Counted from the first letter of the stretch, positions 35,058 through 47,814 are shown. The stretch is 64,000 nt of DNA from Xiphophorus maculatus (GCF_002775205.1 NC_036456.1:5967463-6031462); one strand, 5' to 3'. Program-made: numbers and translations. Notes: generated by a model from the letters alone, not told the origin.

Positions 35058-35843
35058 AGTTCATTCTGATCTCTGGTGACACGAGTTTGTTGTTTCTAAA
35101 GTGAATATTTTTTGTTTGGTTGTATAAACTGTTGAAATGTAATTTTAAAGTAGAAACTAATGTTACGGCTCCAGTAGGTCTCTTCATGCAGGGTTCTGGA
35201 GACAGACAGGTGTTGTTGTTTGGCCTGATTGAAGCTGCCATGAAGGTCAGGAGGTTTTTTCCTTCCCCTCCTCAGAACCCATTTGGTTTGGTTTGTGTCC
35301 TATGGTTGGTTTTTTAAGGGTTGTTTTGGCTTTTGCTTATTTTTGATTATTCATGAGTTTTTGCAATAATCTATTTTGGTTTCTCATTTCAGGTTTTCCA
35401 TTTTCAGGTTTGATTTCTTTTGTACAATTTAATAAAAACATTTTTCTTAAAGTCAGAAAATCCTTGTGTGGTCTCTTGTAATGTTACCCCAACAAACGAA
35501 CCCGGTGGACATAACAATATATTTAGACAGGAGGAAGAAAAATCTTCTTAGCAGAAGACTCTCAGTTATCGCTCTTAACATTCAGACAGTTTGTATTTTG
35601 AAACACAATAAAACAGGTTTAATATCTATGGAGAGAAAACTCTCCATACAACGATCCACAGTGATTTCTAAATTATAAAAATAAAAAATAAAATAAACTG
35701 TTTGCAACTCAGAGTACCTGTAAATAATTGGTCAAATTTGCACACAAATATTAAGAAATTATGAATACAAAACAAAAGTACTCACACACAATTACAATTT
35801 CTACACGTCAGATTTTTAGCAAAATAAAAACAAGAACAGCAAA
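35058..35843 (+). other. 3' flank of CTL-9, shared with CTL-3
   Basis: Nearly identical to 7624-8400. It contains AATAAA near 35431. The match ends abruptly at about 35830-35843, where the sequence switches to the middle of CTL-10's CTLD1, a deletion or recombination junction. Confidence 0.65.
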
Positions 35844-37328
35844 CTGATCAGTAAACCAGAATTTACCAGAACATGGTTCTGGTCTCTGTCTGGAGAGAAG
35901 TTTGATGAAAGTGAGAAAAACTGGAACAATAATGAACCGACTGATAGAGGAATTCAAGGATCTGAGAACTGTGGGGCTATGTATCAAAATCTCACATGGC
36001 TAGATCAGGATTGCAAGTGGCCTGAATATTTCCTCTGCTATGATGGTGAGTATCACAAAAACACAAAATCTAGACTCTTTAGATTGTCCAATAAAAGTAT
36101 CTGGATGGGGCGTGCTGTGGTGGCGCAGGGGGTTAGCACGCCCCACGTTTGGAGGCCTTAGTCCTCGACGCGGACGTCGCGGGTTCGACTCCTGGTCCCG
36201 ACGACCTTTACCGCATGTCTTCCCCCCTCTCCTCACCCTCCTTCCTGTCTGCCTGCTGTTGAAAAAATATGAGCCACTAGCGCCGCAAAAACACTTCGGA
36301 GAGAGAAAAAAAAAAAGTATCTGGATAAAACATTTAATGAATAAAGGAAGTAGCAATTTCACTCTCTAATAACAGGAACTGTAGCTTCAATGCATTTGCC
36401 AGTGAACCTGATTTGATGCTTATCCTGAAAAAGAGTTATAAATTATGATTTGCATTTGTCTGTTTTCTCCACAGAAACCAATAAAACCCATAAATATCAC
36501 CTGATTAAAGACATGAAGACCTGGCAGGAAGCTCAGAGTTACTGCAGAGAGAATCACACAGACCTGATCAGTGGAACGAAGCAACTACAGGATGAAGAAG
36601 TGAAGAAATTGATGAACTCTTCAGATCGTTCAGCGTACCTTGGTTTATTCAGAGACAACTGGAGGTGGTCAGATGGAAACAGTTTCTCTTTCAGACACTG
36701 GAATAATGACTTTAACATTTCAGAATCTGTCAGCGATCAATGTGGATTGACTGTGTTTGATGATGGAGGCAGATGGAAGAATGACACCTGTGACAAGAAA
36801 AAACCCTTCATCTGTTATGATGGTGAGAAGCTCCGACTTGCATGGTCACAATTCAACAGAAGAATTAGGATTTTTTTATGTGTTCATTTAAATTTGTGCA
36901 TGCTTTCTAGTGTTTTTAAGATGTGCATTATATTTCATGTCAAACCTGAAAATGTTTTTTTGTGCCTGCTTTTTGTGACAGATGAAGTGATCCTGATGAA
37001 AGAAAATAAAACCTGGGAGGACGCCTTGTACTACTGCAGAGATCATCACCATGACCTGGTCACCATCACCAACATGGATGATCAGAGATGGATCCAGGAG
37101 AAAGTCAAGAACGCATCGACTGAGTATGTCTGGACGGGTCTGAGCTACACCTGCACTCTGGATTTGTGGTTCTGGGTCAGTGATGAGGTGGTCATCTATA
37201 AGAACTGGGCCGAAGGTGAACCGATGGACGACTGTGACATGTCTGGAGCCATGGAGACGGGAGGAGGACATAAGTGGAGGAAGAAAATTTATCTTGACAA
37301 ATATAACTTGATCTGTTCTAAAAAGTAA
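35844..37328 (+). CDS. CTL-10: headless C-type lectin unit (half CTLD1, CTLD2, CTLD3)
   Basis: The first half of CTLD1 and all upstream exons are missing. Family sequence starts at CTGATCAGTAAACC (35844) and runs to the donor after 36045 with NNEPTD, ENCG, WLDQDC and FLCYDG. CTLD2 is 36475-36822 and CTLD3 36982-37328, both open with good splice sites. CTLD2 and the next intron nearly match CTL-9, but CTLD3 is class II (GEPMDDC, ending LICSKK). The intron between them (36823-36981) is again 159 bases and stop-free in frame. The CTLD1/CTLD2 intron carries a SINE. With no promoter or signal exon it can only be expressed as part of a CTL-9 read-through, or not at all. Confidence 0.7.
36107..36312 (+). 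mobile_element. tRNA-derived SINE in the CTL-10 intron
   Basis: Starts GGGGCGTGCTGTGG, has box A-like TGGCGCAGGGGGTTAGC and box B GGTTCGACTCC, and ends in an A-rich tail. The target duplication is AAAAGTATCTGGAT (36093-36106 and 36313-36326), a perfect 14 bases. Related copies lie at 46124, 55203 and 58322. Confidence 0.88.
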
Positions 37329-38032
37329 AGTCCATTCTGTTTCTTTTTTTTCTTACTCTTATTTTGTGGTTCATATCATCTTCCTACCAATTCCTGTCAT
37401 CTTCTTTGTCACTTCTGGCAGTAGTAACATCTGGTTGTTTATCATGTGACTCGTGTGATGCAAAAAAAAACCCAAAATATTTCCATTGCATTTTTTTTCT
37501 AAATACATCCATTTCCATACTATATAAACAGCACTGACTCCACGCGCATAAAAAACTTTTGTTGAAAAATGTAAGCTTTCTAGAAATTAGCATGTTTCCA
37601 TTAAGCAAATTTACTTTCATAATTTCAATTTGCTCAGTTCTATTGTGAATGGAAACTCAGTTATTGTCAATCTGTATGTGGCTGCAAATGTGTGAGAAAC
37701 CAGGAAGTGTCTTCTTCTCTCCAAACACAAAACTCTCAGGCAGAAAATGACTCAACCCAAAAAACCCACATGAACAGTTATCACTGTCATCAGTTTGTTC
37801 TTTAAGCTTTCTGCTACATTTTTATTAGAGAGACAATCAGAAACTATAAATAATAATAAACAGTGGTTTTATTCTCAATGTGCAGCAGAGCCTCAGCAGT
37901 AACAAGCCATAATGACTGTTAATGTTTCTCTGGAACATCAACCAGGTTCCCAGGATATGGAGGTCGGCCCGTTTTGTTTAAATTTGTCCTTCCGGTTTTG
38001 TGGTTGAATGTTTTCTTGTGAAATATGTTTTG
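37329..38032 (+). other. Spacer between CTL-10 and CTL-11
   Basis: Non-coding. The last 100 bases share the AGGATATGGAGGTCGGC region with the upstream part of CTL-3 (AGGATGTAGAGGTCGGC near 5438), so promoter-proximal homology starts near 37940. Nothing else is recognised. Confidence 0.5.
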
Positions 38033-38155
38033 AATATTTAAATAATGAAATGGTAAAATTCAGCTGCTGTTTAGAGACCAGCAGTTCAGCTGGGACAGTT
38101 TCAGCAGAGCATCAGGAGGAGAGAGTCTGACTGACTGAGGGGGAAAAGGAAACAT
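38033..38155 (+). promoter_or_regulatory. CTL-11 core promoter and non-coding exon 1
   Basis: AATATTTAAA at 38033-38042, then the TTCAGCTGCTGTTT word. Exon 1 ends at 38155 before GTAAGT. The first intron is long (38156-39059). Confidence 0.5.
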
Positions 38156-39150
38156 GTAAGTTTTAGAAAAATGTCTGTCGCTAGGTTTTAATCTCAATAA
38201 CACATTAGTTCTTTTATCCCTAATATTATATATAAATATATATATATAGTATATGTATAATTCATAGTTTTATGTTGTGAAAATGTGTCTTCCTTCTGCT
38301 TTTTCTTTTCTTTGAAAATTATAATCTTTCAATATTATATTCTTCAAATTTCCTGAATTGACACATAACTTTATATTGTTAGATTTTATTGTTTTTCACA
38401 AATTAAATCCTTTTCTTCCATTGATTAGTTCTTTTACCAAATACATTTTTACTTTTGCTTGAGCAACAGTGTGAAAAATAATAATACTATTACCTAGTGA
38501 AACAACTTTTAGTTGCTTCACTTTGTATCAGGTTTATGCCTAAAATCATGTGACGTAAAGATATTAATAGTCAGTTATTTCTGTCAAATAGAGGAACTGT
38601 AATAAATATCTGTACTTTAGTCAATACGCCGTCTGTTCTGCTGGATCCTAATTATAGATGTTGTTTATTTTTCACATTGCAAACTTTGCATGGATTAGAA
38701 ATGATTTCTTTCATAAGCAGACTGACTCCACCATGCCTTGCTCCACCCTTGGTCTGAATATCCAAATAATGATATTTAAATTTCAGTTCAATAACAGAGC
38801 TGTGCTAGTGGAGCTCTGCTTGTCATGAATGGAAATATTCTACTGAGAACAGTTTTAGGCAAAACAAGACAGAAAGAAATGGAAACGACAACTCTGTGTC
38901 TGAGCTTAGCTTTTCTTTACATGACAAACTTCACTTTCAAGTGAATGTTAAGTCATATTTAATGTGTTGTATATTTTTTATTTTTAATAAAAGAAAAAGG
39001 CTGAGCAGAGTGTCTCCTGTCTGTCTCTGTCTCTCTGCTCTCATTGTTTCTCTGTCCAGTGGAGGGAGAGCTGCAGCTTTTCACTGTTTAAATGTTCTTC
39101 ATCCAACAGAGACAAACTGCTGGAGGAAAATAATTCATCTGACAGCAAAG

Positions 39151-41039
39151 ATGCAGTGGAGTCTGATTCTGCTCTTCCTGATGGGTAAGTTGATCTGAAA
39201 CACAACTAGACTCTCTGGTTTCTGATATGTTAAAGTCAGATTTAGAAATCATCTGTCTATTCAATATTCACACAGAACGTAAAAGAAGTACACATAAAAT
39301 AAAACTGATAAATTTTAGTAATTGTAATGCATGTGCTGTGTAAACTGCCACTACAAGCTAGTTCATACTGAAATGTGTTTATTGTTTACAGCTCAGTGTT
39401 GCTTCATTGACTGTCAGCTCTATCAGTTTCACTACATTAATGAGAATAAAACCTGGACTGAAGCTCAGCAGTACTGCAGAGAGAATCACACTGACCTGGC
39501 CACAGTGACTAACATGAAGGACATGAAGAGACTCATCAACATCTCAGCTGGAGATCAGAGTGAAGCTTGGATTGGTCTGAATGATCCAACAAATGGTACC
39601 AGAACATGGTACTGGTCCCTGCCTGGACTGGAGTTCAATGACAGTGAATCAAACTGGGCCAAAGGAGAACCATGGGATGACTGGATTTCCAACTGTGGAA
39701 TTTTGTGGCCCGATGCTAAATGGTCAATTGTTCACTGTAGATATCCTGCCCTTTTCCTCTGTTACAATGGTAAGATTGAAGTCTTTTGACTGAAATCTCA
39801 TTTTTCCTTTTGCAGTAACATAACAGGGTCAGTAACATTTTTATTATCAAACATTCATTTATGTTTGGAAAAAATGTTTTTAATGAAATATAAATACAAG
39901 ACCTGAACTAATAAAATCAATCTAAATTTTCTATCTTTTTTTTTACAAGGCCACAGAACTTGACACATGCAAGAAATAACACTTTTATAATTTCTTATTT
40001 GACATGATATAGAAGTTTCATGTTTTAAAAACAAAAGAAAAACTATTAGGCTTCTTTTTTAAATCTTTTTTCTCAAAAGTAATGTAGATTTAACCAACTA
40101 TGTTCACTCCACAGAAATGAACACAACCCATAAGTATCACCTAATTGAAGAGAGGAAGACCTGGCAGGAAGCTCAGAGTTACTGCAGAGAGAATCACACA
40201 GACCTGATCAGTGGAACGAAGCAACTACAGGACGCAGAGAATATGATGAATGCATCTGGATTTATAGATTATTGGAGAAAACCAATATACATTGGTCTGT
40301 TTAGCAACCCCTGGAGGTGGTCAGATGGAAGCGGTTTCTCTTTCGAACCCTGGTATCTACAGTTTGACTATCAACCCAACAGAGGTCAATGTGCTGTGAC
40401 TGTGTTTGATGATGAAGGCAGATGGAGGAATGAGGACTGCAGTGAAAGAAAACCCTTCATCTGTTATTCTGATGGTGAGCGTTCAGAAAATATCAGTATG
40501 TGTAACATAAAACTCCACATTCTTAGTTAAATGTCTTTCAAGTGTAAAGTTTACTATCAGGTCTGTGTGGTTTAACTCACAGCAGTCATTATTATTTATT
40601 ACATTAGTTAGTTAAATAAAGGTCCCTGATGCTTTTGAAACTTGTTTTTTCTACACCTGCTCTGATTGGAGACTTACAATGAAATGGTATTGTTTTATTC
40701 CTTATATTAAAAGATAAAGTGATCCTGATCAAGGAAAATAAAACTTGGAATGAGGCCTTGACCTACTGCAGAGATCACCACCATGACCTGGTCACCGTCC
40801 CCAACATGGACCAACAGAAACAGGTTGAGGAGAAAGTCAAGAACGCATCGACTCCTTTTGTCTGGATTGGACTGCGTTTCAGCTGCAGGTTGAATGTTTG
40901 GTTCTGGGTCTGTGATAACTGGGCCTGGGATGAACAGAATGACTGCAACATGTTTGGCTCCATGGAGGCAGGAGGAGAGTATCGGTGGTTCCAAAGAAAC
41001 GGCAGCGAGAGATTTAACTTCATCTGTGCTGATAAATAA
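39151..41039 (+). CDS. CTL-11: secreted triple C-type lectin, complete, most divergent CTLD3
   Basis: Coding exons 39151-39184, 39392-39769, 40115-40474 and 40714-41039 give 365 residues; exon 2 starts at 39060. CTLD1 has GEPWDDW and WSIVHC, and lacks three codons against CTL-3. CTLD2 is four codons longer (FIDYWRKPIYIG), reads DYQPNRGQC and ends FICYSDG. CTLD3 is seven codons shorter: the EPx segment is replaced by VCDNWAWDEQNDCNMFG, and the end is FICADK. The CTLD3 acceptor is AAG (40711-40713), weaker than the CAG or TAG of its relatives. AATAAA lies at 41102-41107. The CTLD3 class is unique in the window. Confidence 0.9.
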
Positions 41040-41665
41040 TTCTTCCTCTTCTTTTTACGATCAGCTTTTTAAACTTTGTGCTTCTTTTCCGTTGTGGGTT
41101 TAATAAAATTCACAAAACCACATTTGAATTTTGCCAAGGAATGATCTGTTACGCAGAATTTTAAATTAGATGTTATTTGCTTTGAAGTGAATTGTTGCGA
41201 TTTTATGTTGTTTATCTTGTCTAATATATTGTAAATTGTATATTGTTGTTGTTGCCTTTCCGATATTTCGCGACTGTTAGCGTCTGCTCACCTTTGATAA
41301 AATTTTGTTGTGATTTAAAACAAGATCTTAATAAATGATTTGAAAACTTTTCCACATGTTGAGAGCCATTTTTTTTTTCTGTACAATTTAACGGAAAGAT
41401 GTTGGGAAGGAGGAGATGGGACGGAAAGAGCCCAATAATTTTGCTGCATAAGTCTACACAAGAAAACCTTTCACTCAATTTCATTATTAAATATTTCCAA
41501 ATTCACCAGTTTCAACTGTCCCACTTGAAATTGTCAGATATTTGTAGATTTGTATCCTTTTATTAAACCCATAAGTTACATTTCTGGTGAGCTGTACTTC
41601 TTCTAGTTGGTCCGTCTCTACAGGATCATTGTTTAAAAAACAAAACCACCTCTAACACCAAAGGG

Positions 41666-41745
<80 letters not shown>

Positions 41746-42360
41746 CCTTGTACTTCTATACAATCAAAGCACTTTGCAATGACTTTCTTTCATTTTAGTA
41801 ACTACATTTATATCCAGCCCTGACATTTTCACTAACCCCAACCATCGCTAGTCTATTCCAAACTCCAACATTAATCAAAACGTAATTCACACCTCACCTC
41901 TAAACCTAACCAGAAGAATAAATAAATAAAAAACAGGGAGGACCAGGAAAAGGTTCAAATTTCCCTGCGCCATAATAATCCACATTGCGGTTGGTAAGTA
42001 CATCTGCGCGTCTTCCTCGCAGTGTTTTGCATCATCACGAAGGCAGACATGCAACATGCCTGCTGCGTTGGTCATTTTTTTTAGACGCGTTCCCAGCCGA
42101 CAGATTATGTTTGCATGTGAAATCCTGTTTGCACCAGTTTTAATACACGCAAACCTAAAGATCAAGTCCTGGCAACAGAGACGGGGCCACGTGATCGTGC
42201 GATTTCCGAGTCAATTACCTGCAAGAAATATACAATATATAGAATAATTCATCCAAAATCATATTTGAAATGTTGTGTATTGAGATGCTGAGTGTTTCTC
42301 AGAAAAAGGCTGACAAATGACGCAGTGGTCATGTTCAAAGTAAGAACCCCAGCTTTCAAA
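41040..42360 (+). other. Spacer between CTL-11 and CTL-12 with CA microsatellite
   Basis: Contains the CTL-11 3'UTR, an (AC)n tract at 41668-41744, a CCTAACC-type run near 41890-41910 and AT-rich DNA. No gene is seen. Confidence 0.6.
41668..41744. repeat. (AC)n microsatellite, about 38 units
   Basis: An uninterrupted alternating AC run of 77 bases; likely length-variable. Confidence 0.97.
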
Positions 42361-42445
42361 ATAAAAGCAGGCTATTCAGCTTTTGCACTCGAGATGAAGA
42401 GAAGGCTGTAGAGAATCTATGAAGAATCATATTTGACTTCTTTGT
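42361..42445 (+). promoter_or_regulatory. CTL-12 promoter, of a different type
   Basis: ATAAAAG at 42361-42367 is a TATA-like box; a possible exon 1 runs from about 42390 to 42445 before GTAAGA. None of the TACCATGTTTTGAATATT block of the other genes is present. Another possible donor is GTAAAC near 42631. Exon limits are uncertain. Confidence 0.35.
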
Positions 42446-43140
42446 GTAAGAATTTCCAATATTTTAAACTATTTTAGAGAGACGTTGAGTTAATAAAAAC
42501 ATCCTTTAAACATCCTCTGGTCAAAGGTCAGAATTTAGCTCAGACAGCAGCCAGCACAAGGAGCTCAGCTCAGCCAAATTAGGCAGCAGGATAAATATCT
42601 CATCATTTACTTAAAACTGGTGATAATGAGGTAAACACACAGTTATACTTTAACCAAATATCTAACTGAGGTAAAAGCTGTTGTCTGAGATGAATGCATA
42701 GTTTTATCTCTTACTTTCATTTTTTAGTCTAATGCTAAAATAGTCCAGATGTTTGTTTTCCTGACATAAGTTGCTTCAGCCCTTATTTTCTGTCATTTAT
42801 TGTATAACTGGTAACATGAATTATCGCCTTTTTTAAGGAACATACCCATCCTCCTGTTTGAACATTCAAATGCCGACACAGACTCGCTCTTATGTGATCG
42901 CTGCTCGTTAGGAGTCGACATTTAACCCAGGAGCGTCGACCAGAACGTCGAGCGGAGGTTTGACGAGACACGAAAGATAACCGGGTCCATGTCTTAACTT
43001 TCTTTCTGTGCTTGATATTTAAATATTCTGTTACCTGTCTGACTTCAGCTTCTCTGTTCTCCCAGCATTGTTGCAGGTTTTCGAACCTTGATGTCATGTG
43101 TTCTTCTCCCAACAGGTAAATAATTCATCTGACAGCAAAG

Positions 43141-45058
43141 ATGCAGTGGACGTTGATTCTGCTGTTCCTGATGGGTAAGTTGATCTGAAACACAACGAGA
43201 CTACAAGATGATCTTGTTTCATTGGAACATTCAGCCTTTGTTGTGTGTTGCTGAAATCACCCTAAATTAATACCAGCATTTTCATGGTTCATGTTTACAG
43301 CTCAGTGTTGCTTCATGGACTGTCAGCTCTATGAGTTTCACTACATTAAAGAGAATAAAACCTGGACTGAAGCTCAGCAGTACTGCAGAGAGAAACACAC
43401 TGACCTGGCCACAGTGACTAACATGAAGGACATGGAGAGACTCATCAACATCTCAGCTGGTAGTAAAGACCAAGCTTGGATTGGTCTGTATTATCCAACA
43501 CATGGTACCAGAACATGGCACTGGTCTCTGCCTGGAGTGGAGTTTGATGAAAGGGAGGCAAACTGGAACCCAGGAGAACCGACTGACAAACATGGAAATG
43601 AAATATCTGAGAACTGTGGGTTTCTGTTTAATAATTTTAAGTGGGCAGATGGATCTTGTCATCACACGGAACTTTTCCTCTGCTACGATGGTGAGTAACA
43701 AGAAAACCCAGAAAGTAATTTATTAAAACCTTCTGGCTGAGAGATGTGTCGGTACCACTCCCTTTATAGACGGCTGATAAATAGTTCATAGAAATGTTAT
43801 TTATTCTCCTCTGAACACTTTATAAATCATTAGTAGCTGTTTATTATACATTAATTCAGGGTGAAAAGGAGACAAAATCTTCCCGTTTCTTGTCAGATAT
43901 TGAGCCAATTCTGTTCACCTATAGATTTTAACTACAGTTGGTACACTGAACTGTTCAGACTGCCTTGTCAGCACAACAAGGATTCATAAGCATAGTTGTT
44001 TAGCATTCAGTCTCCTTCTCACTCTTAATGCGTAATAAATTATTTATATAGTGTTTACAGATGAATTTTTAACATATCTATAAATCTTTTATTATCCATC
44101 TATAAGGGGAGCTTTTTATTGTAAAGTGGCACCGATTTGTTAATGCAGTTCTGATCGCAAGTATCGGAGAGAGGACAACAAAACCATCAACTTCCCTCAA
44201 ATATTCTCAGCCTGTAATGTGTTTTTTTTCTGCCTTCTCCACAGATACTGGTAGAAACCAGAAATACCACTTGATTCAAGACAAGAAGAGCTGGCAGAAA
44301 GCTCAGATTTACTGCAGAGTGAATCACACAGACCTGATCAGTGGAACGAAGCAGCTTCTGGATGCAAGAGCGGCAAATGTTTTGAACTCTGTGGGAAAGG
44401 AAACGCACGTATATTTCGGTTTGTTCAGAGACGCCTGGAGGTGGTCCGATGGAAGCAGCCTCTCCTTCAGACACTGGCACAAAGGCTTCAGCAATCAAAA
44501 ACCCAACAGCGGACAATGTGCCGTGTTTAAGTTTAACGATAAAGGCAGATGGAGGAACGAGAGCTGTACGGCCAAGAAACACTTCGTCTGTTACGACGGT
44601 GAGGCATTTCAAAAACACTGAGGAGATTAAAGGTCGTGACCTTTTGATGTCCATATTATCATTTTGGGTTTGCTGTGAAGACTTGTTCATATTCATGGCT
44701 TCTTTGTTTAGATAAAGTGATCCTGATCAAAGAAAATAAAACCTGGGAGGACGCCTTGACCTACTGCAGAGATCATCACCATGACCTGGTCACCATCACC
44801 AACATGGATGATCAAATATGGATCCAGGAGAAAGTCAAGAACGCATCAACTGATTATGTCTGGACGGGTCTGCGCTACACCTGCACTCTGGATTTGTGGT
44901 TCTGGGTCAGTGATGAGGTGGTCATCTATAAGAACTGGGCCAAAGGTGAATCGATGGACGACTGTGACATGTCTGGAGCCATGGAGACGAGAGGAAGACA
45001 TCAGTGGAGGAAGAAAAATGACAGTGAGACGTTTAATTTCGTTTGTTCCAAGGATTGA
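43141..45058 (+). CDS. CTL-12: secreted triple C-type lectin, complete, with divergent 5' region
   Basis: Coding exons 43141-43174, 43301-43690, 44245-44598 and 44712-45058 give 374 residues, the longest here. The signal peptide reads MQWTLILLFLM. Exon 2 lacks the shared 5'UTR and its upstream ORF; the acceptor is probably the CAG at 43113-43115 or one near 43066. CTLD1 has GEPTDKHGNEISENC and WADGSC. CTLD2 is the most diverged of the family (KEYW-type words lost; NQKPNSGQC, KKHFVCYDG) and its third codon positions are richer in G and C than its neighbours', suggesting less homogenisation. CTLD3 is class II with GESMDDC and NFVCSKD. The stop is TGA at 45056-45058; an AATAAA lies at 45498-45503. 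Confidence 0.9.
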
Positions 45059-47690
45059 AACTCAGCCTTTGGATTTGGCCTTTTTTTTTTGGACCAAGTT
45101 ACATTTAAAATTTTAACCCTTTGCCACATAATGTGGGGGGCAGCACGTACACACGAATGATTGACATCAGTAAGACCCTCCTCTGGGCTTTGATTGGTTG
45201 TTTTGAGCTCACGTTGTTTTCTTTATATTTATATTTATAAAATAGTGTATTCATAGTTTTAAATGAAGAAAAACACAAGAACAGAATTTGATTTTTGGCT
45301 TTATTAAAAAAAAAAGCACTGCAGATGTATATAAATAATAGATTTGATATGACGTTTGAATAGTATAGAAAATGTATTTCCAAAGAAAAAACAAATGAAA
45401 TAATGGATTTTTTTGTCTTTCAGTGTGCAAAAACAGGCCAAACTTCAAGAATATGCTTCAGAGGATGTAAATAAGTTTTGCTTTATTACTTGTGTGAAAT
45501 AAATATTCACACACACTTATGATGGTTTTAAATGCACTGAACGTTTTATGGAGCGATTCCTTTTGGGGGTTTTGTTTAGCTTTTAACACGATATCTGTCT
45601 TCTGTTTGACGAATAAAGACCCTTTATAACGTTTTATAAGTTATCAGAAATTTCATCAGTTTTGGTTTTGGGGCTTTTGAATAAACTATTACACCATTAA
45701 AGTTGTCTCATCTTGTTTTTATTTTGTATTTTTTCACTGAAGATGACATTTTAGACAACGTATATATAAACATATGACTAGCAAATAATAATATAAAAGC
45801 AGGTTGGATTTTATTCATTAACATTCCTGTCACTGCAAATGCCTTACTAATTTCGGATGTATGATTGATACCAAAATATTTTAGTAGATCCATATAAGAA
45901 ATTAGGCTCAGACAAGTTGGAAACCACTAATTCTCATGTTGAGTCAAGACAGAATTGGACTTTTAGTCATAACACTATGTTAAGCTGACGTTTGTGAAAC
46001 TGTTTGCCTCTAGATAAAGCTGCTATCTTGTTCTGAAACAGTAAAAGGGGGCCGTTGATGGGACATGTAGGTGTTTTAGCTCCATCTAGTGGTCATTCAG
46101 GACTCTACAGTGGAGAAACTAAAGGGCGTGCTGGGTGGCGCAGGAGGTTAGCACGCCCCACATGTGGAGGAGGCCTTAGACCCGCAGAGGTCACGGGTTC
46201 GACTCCTGGTCCCGACGACCTATGCCGCATGTCCTCCTTCAAAAATGGCGCCGGCTCAGCTGGCTGCCTGCAGACGCAGCTCTTGTCGTGTGTGTGTGTT
46301 AATCTGTGTATAAAAAAAAAATTCTTGCTGTTTCCCTGCTGGGATGAATAAAGTAATTCTTCTTCTTCTTCTTCTAAACCCAGCTCGTTGTATCGAGGCA
46401 AAAATGGCCGTGGTGGAATGCCGTGTAGAATTTATTTTGTTTGTTTATTGAAATATTAGAGATGATACTTCCTTTTCCCTAAAGTCCAGAAAACTGAAGA
46501 GTTCAGAGAAATTTGAAAGATTCATTAACTGGAAGACGGAATGATTAGTAAGCAAAACATCACAGTTGGTGATACTGTATGGTGTCTTTACATACAGCAG
46601 TGCAGCTGTTCTTTTAACCAATCAGCTCGCAGATTCACCTGACAGACCCTTCTAGAAGGCCCGCTGTGACGCTGAGGTTTTCTGCCCTCTGATTGGATGG
46701 TCAGAGTTAGTCCATTACTCCAGTGTTTTGGAGTTTGCAGTGTAGCTTCACCTCTTTTTTTAGCTCCTGCTTAACATCTTCCAAGTCAGCAGAGCCTGAA
46801 TCTTGAATGCTCAAGCTAGCTAGCATGGCCAGCGGATAAGTAGTTTTCCGGCAACGGTAAATTATTTCTACATCATTAGCAGGTTTAGCAGCATGTACAC
46901 GAAGCCGATCGATATTGCTACTGTAAAGCCTAGCCAGCCTCCGCCATTTTTCTTTTGACTGCCACAATCTTCTCCATCTCCTCTCCATTCTGTATTCCAG
47001 TGCACACTGAGTACGCTACGTCTTCTGCTACGCTGTTGATTAGTCAGAACTCTGCTGCCACCTGGTGACTGGAGGATGTCTGACTGGCAGAAGAACGTGA
47101 TTAAAAATGTTCATTATTCTGACAGTGAGTCTGACATCGGTGGAGACGGTGGCAGGCGATCGGTCACCGGTTCGATTCCCACTTGTTGTGTCCTTGGGCA
47201 ACAAGGGCTGATGGGCAATAAAGCAACTTCACTTCTGTCAGACTGCAGTTATGAATCAAACATGAAAAAAAGGTCATAAATAAAATGCCTAAAACATTGC
47301 AGTGACAAGATTTCCTGTAATTTAAATTGAATGTGTATTTTTTCATTAATGCTAGTTTTACACTTTACCTTTCGTAGCATGTGATTAATTTGTTCTACAA
47401 GGAATTTTTATTATTATTATTTTAAAACATGAAGGTAATTTGAAAGGCAAATAACTACCATGGCAACAACAAAACTAACAGTGTAATAGTTCACCACCTG
47501 TATGACTTAGACGTCACAGGTAACATGCAGCACTGAACAAAGACTTTCAGTTTTTTGAGGAACTTGTTTCTATATTTTACATAAAAATGTTGGGTATTTC
47601 CCCCCGTCTGCTTACCAGAGTTGGTTCGTCTTCTTGTCTATTCTTGTGTTTGTGAATGGTTTGCTTGTGAAAAATGTCCCCGTCGTGTTT
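45059..47690 (+). other. Spacer between CTL-12 and CTL-13, repeat-rich
   Basis: Holds a piece of the GACCCTCCTC repeat family (about 45145-45215), the diverged repeat 45640-46110 (pair of 21940-22330), a SINE (46124-46374), and an old SINE-like patch near 47140-47230 (GGTTCGATTCC, TCCTTGGGCAA). The stretch 46720-47060 is unassigned and GC-richer. No gene is seen. Confidence 0.5.
46124..46374 (+). mobile_element. tRNA-derived SINE with a different 3' tail
   Basis: The head is the same family as 36107 (GGGCGTGCTGGGTGGCGCAGG, box B GGTTCGACTCC), but the body changes after CCGCATGTCCTCC into a tail ending TGGGATGAATAAAGTAATTC and (TTC)n. It looks like a composite SINE that borrowed a LINE 3' end. 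A CTAAA may be duplicated at both sides. Confidence 0.7.
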
Positions 47691-47692
47691 TG

Positions 47693-47814
47693 AATATGTA
47701 AATTATGAAACGGGAAAATTCAGCGTCCAGTGAGAAACGCATTACCTGTAACAGTTTTCAGCAGAGGATCAAGAGAAAAGCATCAATTCACGGAGGGACA
47801 AAAAGAAAACAGAT
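47693..47814 (+). promoter_or_regulatory. CTL-13 core promoter and non-coding exon 1
   Basis: AATATGTAAA at 47693-47702 in the shared GTGTTTTGAATAT context; exon 1 ends at 47814 before GTAAGT. Confidence 0.45.

Noticed and set aside
36107-36200. tRNA gene suggested by box A and box B words
   Set aside because: The sequence is the head of a SINE with target duplications; no clean cloverleaf.
41668-41744. Possible CRISPR-like or satellite array
   Set aside because: It is a simple AC repeat without spacers, and the genome is eukaryotic.
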